DNA of 39,627 nucleotides from the NCBI GenBank assembly GCA_040755725.1, contig JBFMAI010000002.1:1-39627 (forward strand), given 5' to 3'. Of this stretch, positions 25,842 through 32,622 are shown piece by piece (positions within the stretch are counted from its first letter, which is position 1; every line of letters starts with the position of its first letter). The notes under the pieces were generated by a model, which was not told where the DNA came from, ran no database searches, and worked only from the letters and a program-made list of their open reading frames with translations. Source of the stretch: JBFMAI01 sp040755725 (lineage in GTDB: Bacteria; Planctomycetota; Phycisphaerae; UBA1845; Fen-1342). A program made the position numbers and the translations under genes.

Positions 25842-26098
25842 CGAGGGATTAAGGGAGAATGCAGAATAGCGAATAGCGAGTAGCGAGTGGGGAACGGGGG
25901 AACAGACCAGGGGCTGAGGGACCAAGGGATCAAGGGATTGAGGGAAAACCACAGAGGGAACGGGGAACAGCCGCCGGAGGCGGCGTGAGAACGTGGCAGC
26001 GTGGGAACGCGGCCGGTGTCGGCCGCCGCGGTACGGTATTGGACGATGCCGCTTGAACAAGTCTCTTCTCTACTGTGTCTCTGTGCCTCTGTGGTGAA
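25842..26098. repeat. Repeat mosaic between exosortase and epsI
   Basis: Reading the plus strand: AGGGATT-type units, GAATAGC heptamers (25864-25877), GGGGAAC units, more GGGATCAAGGGATTGAGGG, a second GGGGAAC block, then 26000-26098, which is a direct repeat of 27343-27440 and ends CTGTGCCTCTGTGGTGAA. The segment 25863-25970 repeats 16540-16645. It occupies nearly the whole spacer. Confidence 0.85.
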
Positions 26099-26115
26099 GG
26101 CGGCACGTGCCACGC

Positions 26116-27057
26116 TCACCGGCCATTGGCCGGGGCCACACCGGCCGGGGGGGACAGGAGGGCGAAGAACTTGAGCAGCAACACCGATAGCAGAATTGCC
26201 AGCGGCATCATCGCCAAGCCGGCCAGGTCGTGGAACGTCTCGCTGAGGTCCGGGTCCTGCGCGTAGTAGACGAAGACCGCCGTCGCGGCGCTGCGGATGG
26301 TGTTGCACAGCACCGCGATCGGAATGCTCGACGCGACCAGCAGGGCCTTCTGCCACGGCGGCCGGCGGATCAGGAACGCGAGCACCGCCGACACGAACAC
26401 GAACGCCGTCAACATCCGCAGGCCGCTGCACGCCTCGGTCACGCCGACCGTCGTCTGGGCATCCAGCCGCAGAACGTGCCCCTCCCGCACCACGAAGAAG
26501 CCCAGCAGCTCCAGCGCGACCGCGGCGAGATTCGTGGCCAGACGCTGGAGCGGTAGCGCGATCGCCTCGTGGACGCGGGCCGGCAACGGCAACATCAGCA
26601 CCAGAAACGCCAAGACCCACCGCAGCCGCCAGAAGACCCGCCAACCCGCCGCCAGCAGCACGGCACCCGCGACCCGCTCGATCGAGCCGAAACCGTAGTA
26701 CACGGCGCCCAGCCGCAGCAGCTCCGCCAGACCGAGCAGGCCCAACCCCCACGGGCTGGGCTGAGCCGGCCGCGACCGCAGGAACGCGCGCTGCCGCCAA
26801 ACCAGATAGACCGCGACCAGCGGGACAAGCTGGCCGGCGGAGTAATCATCGTTGCGGCTCCAGAAGCCGTACAACTCCACCAGCGTGGGCCAATAGCTCC
26901 ACAGCAGGCACGCGGCGAGGGCGGCGGCACACACCAGACAGGCATGGCGGCGGACGCGGGCGCCCGCGGACACCGGCGCGACGGCCTTGGCGGTGCGGGG
27001 CGCCTGGGGCACGCGGCCGTTAAGGCGTGAGTGGGCGTGAGCGGCGAGCTTGGTCAT
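26116..27057 (-). CDS. xrt: Exosortase
   Basis: 313 residues, a polytopic inner-membrane cysteine transpeptidase-like protein that processes PEP-CTERM-type C-terminal signals. The catalytic triad is complete: Cys210 in VTEACSGLRML, Arg255 in NTIRSAAT and His276 in ETFHDLAG. Upstream motifs DDYSAGQLVPLVAVYLVWRQ, LPLPARV and VVREGHVLRL also match the family. A soluble Arg/Ala-rich N-terminus of about 38 residues precedes the first membrane segment. I do not assign a subclass. Its usual partner epsI is next to it, but no sorting-signal protein is seen in the window. The gene lies between two direct repeats (26000-26098 and 27343-27440). The start has no visible Shine-Dalgarno. Confidence 0.92.
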   Translation of the reverse strand: MTKLAAHAHSRLNGRVPQAPRTAKAVAPVSAGARVRRHACLVCAAALAACLLWSYWPTLVELYGFWSRNDDYSAGQLVPLVAVYLVWRQRAFLRSRPAQPSPWGLGLLGLAELLRLGAVYYGFGSIERVAGAVLLAAGWRVFWRLRWVLAFLVLMLPLPARVHEAIALPLQRLATNLAAVALELLGFFVVREGHVLRLDAQTTVGVTEACSGLRMLTAFVFVSAVLAFLIRRPPWQKALLVASSIPIAVLCNTIRSAATAVFVYYAQDPDLSETFHDLAGLAMMPLAILLSVLLLKFFALLSPPAGVAPANGR

Positions 27058-27440
27058 GGGGGGAAGGGATTAAGGGATGGAGGGAGTAAGGGACTGAGGG
27101 GCCGAGGGCGAGGGGCTCGGGGGCCGGGATCCGGGATTCGGGGTCCGGGACCCGGGACCCGGGGGCCCGGCCCGGCGGGCTCGCCGGTGGTGCGCTCCGG
27201 TCCGTGTTCTTCCTCAATCCCCCAATCCCTCAGTCCCTCAATCCCTGCTTTCTGCTTCCCACTGCCTTGCATCATAACCTCTGTGGTGATGATGGTCTCT
27301 GCCCTCCCCCAACCCCTCCCAGGCAGCGTGGGCAGGTGCGAACGTGGGAACGTGGCCGGGGTCGGCCGCAGCGGTGCGGTGTTGGACAATGCCGCTCGAA
27401 CAAGTCTCTTCTCTCCATGCCGCTGTGCCTCTGTGGTGAA
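27058..27440. repeat. Repeat mosaic between rmlD and exosortase
   Basis: From the exosortase start codon outwards on the plus strand: GGGATTAAGGGATGGAGGGA, a G-rich core with GGGGCCGAGGGCGAGGGGCT and repeated CGGGACC units, then C-rich CCTCAATCCCTCAGTCCC units, CCCTCCCCCAACCCCTCCC, and 27343-27440, the direct repeat of 26000-26098. The G-to-C strand switch falls near 27180-27230. Confidence 0.85.
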
Positions 27441-27449
27441 CTCCGCTTC

Positions 27450-28394
27450 CTACGCCGGAGGGGGCGCCGGCGGGGTGTCGATGCCGGCCGCAGTGCTCAC
27501 GCCGGCCGCGGTGCGCGCGTCGGCGGGGATGCCGATCGGCTGCGGCCGGGCGCGTAGGTAATCGTAGAGCATCTCACGCCAGGGGCGACAGGGCGGCACG
27601 CCGAGCGCGGCCATGCGCTCGCTGCGCAGGGCCGACAGCGCCGGACGCCGTGCCTTTACCGGGTATTGCGAGGTCGGCACGGGCCGCACGTCGATGTCGA
27701 GCTGGAGAAACGCGAAGATCTCCCGAGCAAACTCGAACCAGGTGCAATCGTCCGCGGCGGCCACGTGGACCACACCTGCAGCGTCGCACGCCAGCAGCGC
27801 GACGAGCCGGTCGGCCAGTTCGACCGTGCTGGTCGGGCTCAGTCGCTGGTCGTCCACGACGTGAATCGGCTGCTGTGAGGCGGCCAGCCGCAGCATGGTC
27901 TCGACGAAGTTGCCGCCCTTGCCGCGGGCGCCGGCGTGGCCGAAGAGACCCGACGTGCGGACGATGAGACCGCGCGGCTGGAACGCCCGGGTCAGGTGCT
28001 CGCCCGCCAGCTTGCTCGCGCCGTATACGTTGACCGGTGCCGGACGATCGGACTCGGCGTAGGCCGCTGGGGAAGACCCGTCGCCGCCGAAGACGTAGTC
28101 GGTACTGATGTAGGCGACACGGGCCTTGACCTCCGCGGCGGCGCGGGCCACATGCAGGGCCCCGCGCGCGTTGACGGCGAAGGCGTCGTCGGGCTCCAGC
28201 TCGCAGCGATCGACATTCGTCTGCGCGGCGCAGTTGATGACCCAGTCGGGACGCGCGCGCTCGAACAGCGCCCATACCTGTTCCGGCTGCCGGACATCGA
28301 AGGCCGGCAGGTCGACCCCGACCGTATCCGGCGGCAACACCCGCCGCAGGTCGGTGCCGAGTTGGCCGTCAGAGCCGATCAGGACGTTGGGCAT
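27450..28394 (-). CDS. rmlD: dTDP-4-dehydrorhamnose reductase
   Basis: 314 residues. It carries out the last step of dTDP-L-rhamnose synthesis, NAD(P)H-dependent reduction. The glycine loop is IGSDGQLG (6-13), INCAAQTNVDRCE is the family NAD-site motif, AYISTDYVFGG holds the catalytic Ser/Thr, and NVYGASKLAGE is the YxxxK motif. A Pro/Ala-rich tail of about 25 residues is extra. RmlA and RmlB are encoded upstream in the same direction, although separated by repeat spacers. CTGTGCCTCTGTGGTGA-type sequences point towards the gene from both sides. Confidence 0.93.
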   Translation of the reverse strand: MPNVLIGSDGQLGTDLRRVLPPDTVGVDLPAFDVRQPEQVWALFERARPDWVINCAAQTNVDRCELEPDDAFAVNARGALHVARAAAEVKARVAYISTDYVFGGDGSSPAAYAESDRPAPVNVYGASKLAGEHLTRAFQPRGLIVRTSGLFGHAGARGKGGNFVETMLRLAASQQPIHVVDDQRLSPTSTVELADRLVALLACDAAGVVHVAAADDCTWFEFAREIFAFLQLDIDVRPVPTSQYPVKARRPALSALRSERMAALGVPPCRPWREMLYDYLRARPQPIGIPADARTAAGVSTAAGIDTPPAPPPA

Positions 28395-28397
28395 TGG

Positions 28398-28575
28398 TCA
28401 CCACAGAGGCACAGAGAAGACACAGGAGAAGGGAAAGTAGCGAGTAGCGAATAGCGAGTGGCCGGAGCGGTCCAGGGGCCGGAGGCAACCGCAAAGACGC
28501 CCAGAGCGCCAAGGACGCCGAGAAGAGAGTCTATCCCATAACCCCCCTCCCTGGGAGGGAGGGGGGGGTGGGGAT
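28398..28575. repeat. Repeat mosaic between rmlB and rmlD
   Basis: Contains TCACCACAGAGGCACAGAG next to the rmlD start, GTAGCGAGTAGCGAATAGCG, an AACCGCAAAGACGCCCAGAG plus GCGCCAAGGACGCCGAGAAG module, the IS-end-like sequence at 28527-28543 and the hairpin CCCTCCC-T-GGGAGGG (28545-28559), 21 bp after the rmlB stop. Confidence 0.8.
28527..28543. mobile_element. Sequence resembling the IS terminal inverted repeat
   Basis: GAGTCTATCCCATAACC differs at one base from GAGCCTATCCCATAACC (39504-39520), the outer end of the flanking IS. The rest of the IS is absent. It may be a solo end, a scar, or a shared motif. Confidence 0.4.
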
Positions 28576-28580
28576 TGCTG

Positions 28581-29609
28581 CTAGACGGGCGCATTGACGC
28601 CGCCGGTGCCGTACTGGCGCTCGTAATACTGGCGGTAGGCGCCGGACTTGATCGCCCGCCACCACGGCTCGTGATCGACGTACCACTGGATCGTCTCGCG
28701 CAGACCGCGGGCGAAGTCGACCTGCGGCGACCACCCCAACGCGTGGCGGAACTTGCCGGAGTCGATGGCGTAACGGCGATCGTGCGCCGGCCGGTCCTTC
28801 ACGGGGCGGATCAGCGACTCGTCCTTGCCGAGGGCGCCGAGGATCGCGAAGGTCAAATCACGGTTGGTCAGCTCGTTATCGGCGCCGATGTTGTAGACCT
28901 CGCCTGGAGCGCCGTCCTCCAGCACGCGCAGCAAGGCGTCACAGTGGTCCTGAACGTGGATCCAATCGCGGATGTTCAACCCGTCGCCGTACAGCGGCAC
29001 GGGCCGGTCTTCCAGGAGGTTCGTCACGAACAGCGGGATGACCTTCTCGGGGAACTGGTACGGACCATAGTTGTTCGAACAGCGGGTGACCACCGCCGGC
29101 AGACCGTGCGTCACGTGGTATGACCTCACGAGCAGATCGGCGGCGGCCTTCGACGCGCTGTAAGGACTGTTGGGCGCCAGCGGCGACTGCTCGGTGAACC
29201 GGCCCGTCGGCCCCAGCGAGCCGTAGACCTCGTCCGTGGAGACCTGCACGAAGCGATGCAGGTCCGCCCGGCGGGCGCGGTCCAGCAGGACCTGCGTGCC
29301 CAGCACGTTGGTTCGCACAAACTCGGCCGCGCCGAGAATGCTGCGGTCGACGTGGCTCTCGGCGGCGAAATTGATCACGGCCCACGGCGGCGGGTCGAAG
29401 GCCGCGTCCACCGCGTCCGGGTCGCAAATGTCGCCGTGGACGAACTCGAACCGGCCGGTCGCCTCCAGCCCGTCGAGATTGGCGAGGTTGCCGGCGTAGG
29501 TCAGCGCATCGTAGGCGACGATGTGCCAGTCCGGCCGAATATCGAGGGCGCGGCGGACGAAGTTGGTGCCGATGAACCCGGCGGCGCCGGTGACCAGGAG
29601 ACGTTTCAT
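28581..29609 (-). CDS. rmlB: dTDP-glucose 4,6-dehydratase
   Basis: 342 residues, normal for RmlB. The short-chain dehydrogenase NAD loop GAAGFIG (8-14), STDEVYG with the catalytic Thr-Asp-Glu, YSASKAAADLLVRSY (YxxxK) and RCSNNYGPYQFPEKVIPLF are all present. It converts dTDP-glucose to dTDP-4-keto-6-deoxyglucose. The substrate comes from RmlA, encoded 342 bp upstream beyond a repeat spacer. GAGG precedes the ATG at about 14 bp. A hairpin follows the stop. Confidence 0.95.
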   Translation of the reverse strand: MKRLLVTGAAGFIGTNFVRRALDIRPDWHIVAYDALTYAGNLANLDGLEATGRFEFVHGDICDPDAVDAAFDPPPWAVINFAAESHVDRSILGAAEFVRTNVLGTQVLLDRARRADLHRFVQVSTDEVYGSLGPTGRFTEQSPLAPNSPYSASKAAADLLVRSYHVTHGLPAVVTRCSNNYGPYQFPEKVIPLFVTNLLEDRPVPLYGDGLNIRDWIHVQDHCDALLRVLEDGAPGEVYNIGADNELTNRDLTFAILGALGKDESLIRPVKDRPAHDRRYAIDSGKFRHALGWSPQVDFARGLRETIQWYVDHEPWWRAIKSGAYRQYYERQYGTGGVNAPV

Positions 29610-29680
29610 GCTGGGGGAACCTCGAGAGTGGCGAACGCCCGCGGCGCGCTGGCGGGGGAAGGTGGGGCCAGGGAATAGCG

Positions 29681-29813
29681 AGTGGCGAGTAGCGAATGGC
29701 GAGTGCAGGAAGGGGTAAAGGGATCCAGGGGCCGAGGGCCCGGGGCTCGGGGTCCGGGCCCGTCGGGCCGTTCGTTCCCGGTTCGCTGTTCCCTGTTCCG
29801 CGTTCCCTGTTCC
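29681..29813 (+). repeat. 133-bp module, copy 1 of an inverted pair
   Basis: The reverse complement of 37283-37415 matches this stretch with about 7 differences over 133 bp and no gaps by eye. The similarity covers the heptamers, the G-rich core and the TTCCCTG heptamers as one unit. Confidence 0.9.
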
Positions 29814-29918
29814 CCCTGAGCCCCTCGATCCCTCAGTCCCTCAATCCCTCTGTTCCCTGTTCCCCGTACCCCGCTGGCTTGCCTCGGCGCCTCTAGTGTT
29901 GGTCTCACCCTCCCCCAA

Positions 29919-29939
29919 CCCCTCCCTGAAAGGGAGGGG
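29919..29939. terminator. Hairpin after rmlA
   Basis: CCCCTCCCT-GAA-AGGGAGGGG is a perfect 9-bp stem with a 3-base loop, ending 12 bp after the rmlA stop. Related CCCTCCC stems occur after rmlB (28545-28559). There is no T-tract, so it may stabilise the 3' end or slow polymerase rather than terminate. Confidence 0.45.
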
Positions 29940-29951
29940 AGTTACGCGCAC

Positions 29952-30713
29952 TCACCGCGTCAGGAGGGCGTCGCGGGTGCAGCGGGTTTCGTGGTTGGCC
30001 CCGCCTTCGGCCACGAGGTTGGTGGCCCGCAGCAGCGACTCGAACGTCCCCGCGTCGGTCCACCAGCCGTCGAGGATCTCGTACTCCAGCGTGCCCTGCT
30101 CCAGGTAGAAGTTGTTGACGTCGGTGATCTCCAGTTCGCCACGGGCCGACGGCTGGAGCCCGCGGATGAACTCGAACACCTGCTCGTCATACATGTAGAT
30201 GCCGATCACGGCGTAGTGGCTGGGCGGGTCCGAGGGCTTCTCGATGATGCGGACGATGCGGTCGCCGTCAAACTCGGGCACGCCGAAACGCTCCGGGTCG
30301 GGCACTTCCTTGAGGTATACGCGGGCGCCGCGCGGCTGGCTGAAGAAGTTGGCCACGCCGGCGCGGATGTTCTTCTCGATGAGGTTGTCACCCAGAATGA
30401 CGACAATCTTGTCGCCGTCGGCGAAGTCCTCGGCCAGGCGCAGGGCGTCGGCGATGCCGCCTTCGCCCTCCTGGTAGGTGTAGTGCAGCTCCTTGAGACC
30501 GAGCTCCTTGCCGTTGCCCAGCAGCCGCAGGAAGTCGCCCGCGTCGTTCCCGCCGGTGACCAGCAGCACGTCGCGGATGCCGGCGCTGACGAGGCATTGC
30601 AGCGGGTAATACACCATCGGTTTGTCATACACGGGCAGCAGGTGCTTGTTGGTGATCTTCGTGAGCGGCCACAGCCGCTTGCCCAGTCCGCCCGCCAGCA
30701 CAACGCCTTTCAT
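29952..30713 (-). CDS. rmlA: Glucose-1-phosphate thymidylyltransferase
   Basis: 253 residues, the short RmlA-like form. VVLAGGLGKRLWPLTKITNK has the G-x-G-x-R nucleotide loop and HLLPVYDKPMVYYPLQ the sugar-phosphate site; EGEGGIADALRLAEDF, VILGDNLIE, VRIIEKPSDPPSHYAVIGIY and GWWTDAGTFESLLRA complete the family pattern. It forms dTDP-glucose from dTTP and glucose-1-phosphate, the first step to dTDP-rhamnose. It starts in an ATGA overlap with the phosphoglycosyl transferase fusion gene and ends next to a perfect hairpin. Confidence 0.92.
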   Translation of the reverse strand: MKGVVLAGGLGKRLWPLTKITNKHLLPVYDKPMVYYPLQCLVSAGIRDVLLVTGGNDAGDFLRLLGNGKELGLKELHYTYQEGEGGIADALRLAEDFADGDKIVVILGDNLIEKNIRAGVANFFSQPRGARVYLKEVPDPERFGVPEFDGDRIVRIIEKPSDPPSHYAVIGIYMYDEQVFEFIRGLQPSARGELEITDVNNFYLEQGTLEYEILDGWWTDAGTFESLLRATNLVAEGGANHETRCTRDALLTR

Positions 30714-32611
30714 GACTTGTCCTCATCTGGTCGCGGCCCGATTTCGGCCGCCACTTCGGTTTCATTTTCGGTCGCTTCGCCTTGGCGGTCCGGCCGGTCC
30801 CGTCGGTCGGCCCGCGGCGGGGCCTCGCCCGGCACAGCACCACGCCGCGGCGGGGGCGGGCTCGCAGCCGCCGTCATGTCGTCGGTCAGGAGCGACGACC
30901 GATCGGCCCGCCGCGGCGCGGGGATCATCCAGTGCGCCGGCACGGACCAGCGCCCCGCCAGGGTGAGCAGCGTGGCCAGGAAGATCCGCAGGTCGAGCCA
31001 CAGCGACCGGTAGCGCACGTACAGCACGTCGTAGTAAACCCACTGGTGGAAATCGCCCGCGTCGCGGTCACGCCGACAGACCTGCCACAACCCGGTGATG
31101 CCCGGGCGGACCGACAGCCGGGCCTGACGCCACGGCACACAGAGCTGGTTTTCGCGGAACGGCGACGGCCGCGGCCCGATGAGGCTCATCTGGCCGAGCA
31201 CGACGTTGAGAAGCTGCGGCAATTCGTCGATGTTCGTCCGGCGCAGCCAGTGGCCCAGCGGCGTGACCCGGTGGTCGTGCGCCAACTTGAACTGCGGCCC
31301 ATCGACGAGGTTCTGGTCGTACAGCTCCCGCTGCTGTTCATGGGCGTGGTGCACCATGGTGCGGAACTTCCAGCAGCGGAACGGCCGGCCGCCCCGCCCC
31401 TCGCGCTCGTGGCCGAAGAGCACCGGCCCGCGCGACGTCAACTTGATGAGCCCCGCCACCAGCACCAGCAGCGGCGAGACCGCCACCAGTCCCGACACGG
31501 CCACCAGCAGATCGAAGGTCCGCTTGAGGAATGGATAGAGACGGCCGCTGCGCGAGTGCCCGTTCGGGCTGACAGTGTCCGCGGGCCGTCCGTCACTGCA
31601 CGGGCCGTGCCGATCACTTCCGCGGCCCCGCGCGCCGGCGTGGACGTGGTGGCCGTTGCGGCCGGGCACCAAGACGCAATGCAGCACGGACCGGTGCGGC
31701 GCGACGCGGACCTGAGGCCACAGCACGCTCCGCCCGACGATCGCCTCCTGGCCGACGCGGGCCCCGGCCCCCAGCACCGCCGGCCCGATGACCACGGCGC
31801 CGACGCCGATCGCCGCGTGGTCGTGCAGGATGACCGGCGCGTAGAGTCGACTCGCGGGATGAACCGTCACGCCGCGGCCGACCCAGATACCGGCCGCCCG
31901 CTCGCGGAAACCGGCCGGGGCCTTCCGACCGCAGAGGCCCGCCAGGGCCTGGTGGTTCGCGCGAAGGTAGTCATCTTCCTCCGTCAGGTCGTACACCGCC
32001 GCCGGAAGTGGGTCGTCCACGCTCGGCACGAGACATTGCGTCAACCGGGCCCGCACATGGGACAGGCTGGTCAAGTCGGCCGGCGCCAGTCGCTGGGCGG
32101 CGGCCACCGGCACCAGGGAGCACCATACGCCGGTCAGCTCCAGGTGCGTGACGCCGTCGTACAATCGGTGGACGGACTGCACGTGCAGGCCATCATCGTA
32201 GCGCACGCATTCCTGGAGCCCCCCGGTGGCGCGCCGAGCTTCGACCAGGTGGCGGACTTGGCACCCGTTCGAACCGTTGGCGAGCCACCGCGCCGTTGAC
32301 CAGACCGCCGCGGGCCGGAGCCGGGCGTCGATGAACAACAAGCGGTCCGCGAGTTCGTACTGGTTCAGGAAGCCCGCGAACCGGTCCGGCGTGACCACTG
32401 CCGCGCGCGGGGCCGTCGCGTGGACCGCCTGGGTGTACCCCTCGTCGACCGCGAAGTCCGGCATGACGGCCAGCCGGAGAATCTCCGCGACCTCGAGCAG
32501 CGCCCGAATGTCACCGAGGACGCTGCCGGCCCCCAGGGGGGCCAGGAGCAGCGACGTGGCGCCCGTCGCCGAGGTGAGATACGACGGACGAGCGTCCAGC
32601 AGGATGGCCAC
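30710..32611 (-). CDS. Beta-helix / phosphoglycosyl transferase fusion (EPS initiation)
   Basis: 633 residues. Residues 1-235 have no clear signature but are arranged like a nucleotidyltransferase domain lacking its catalytic loop. Residues 240-320 are hexapeptide repeats of a left-handed beta-helix (VILHDHAAIGVGAVVIGPAV). A low-complexity linker leads to a bacterial sugar transferase domain (360-560): a single membrane helix (365-390), KFRTM, the catalytic pair Asp462-Glu463 in NIDELPQLLNV, and SLIGPRP. This part transfers a sugar phosphate to undecaprenyl phosphate and starts the repeat unit at the inner membrane. The tail is charged and Pro-rich. It starts with GTG 11 bp after the kinase gene, and its TGA overlaps the ATG of rmlA. 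The domain fusion is unusual; most such transferases carry a CoA-binding-like or membrane N-terminus. Confidence 0.85.
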   Translation of the reverse strand: MAILLDARPSYLTSATGATSLLLAPLGAGSVLGDIRALLEVAEILRLAVMPDFAVDEGYTQAVHATAPRAAVVTPDRFAGFLNQYELADRLLFIDARLRPAAVWSTARWLANGSNGCQVRHLVEARRATGGLQECVRYDDGLHVQSVHRLYDGVTHLELTGVWCSLVPVAAAQRLAPADLTSLSHVRARLTQCLVPSVDDPLPAAVYDLTEEDDYLRANHQALAGLCGRKAPAGFRERAAGIWVGRGVTVHPASRLYAPVILHDHAAIGVGAVVIGPAVLGAGARVGQEAIVGRSVLWPQVRVAPHRSVLHCVLVPGRNGHHVHAGARGRGSDRHGPCSDGRPADTVSPNGHSRSGRLYPFLKRTFDLLVAVSGLVAVSPLLVLVAGLIKLTSRGPVLFGHEREGRGGRPFRCWKFRTMVHHAHEQQRELYDQNLVDGPQFKLAHDHRVTPLGHWLRRTNIDELPQLLNVVLGQMSLIGPRPSPFRENQLCVPWRQARLSVRPGITGLWQVCRRDRDAGDFHQWVYYDVLYVRYRSLWLDLRIFLATLLTLAGRWSVPAHWMIPAPRRADRSSLLTDDMTAAASPPPPRRGAVPGEAPPRADRRDRPDRQGEATENETEVAAEIGPRPDEDKS

Positions 32612-32622
32612 CGTGGCCGTGG

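Larger units (their letters stand above)
29664..29939. repeat. Repeat mosaic between rmlA and rmlB
   Basis: On the plus strand: GAATAGCGAGTGGCGAGTAG, a G-rich core GGGGCCGAGGGCCCGGGGCT, then C-rich TTCCCTG heptamers and CCTCAGTCCCTCAATCCC octamers, ending in CCCTCCCCCAACCCCTCCC. It includes the 133-bp module at 29681-29813. Confidence 0.88.

Noticed and set aside
28631..28638. GGCGGTAG, resembling the core of an ops/RfaH recognition element
   Set aside because: It lies inside rmlB coding sequence and on the opposite strand to transcription.
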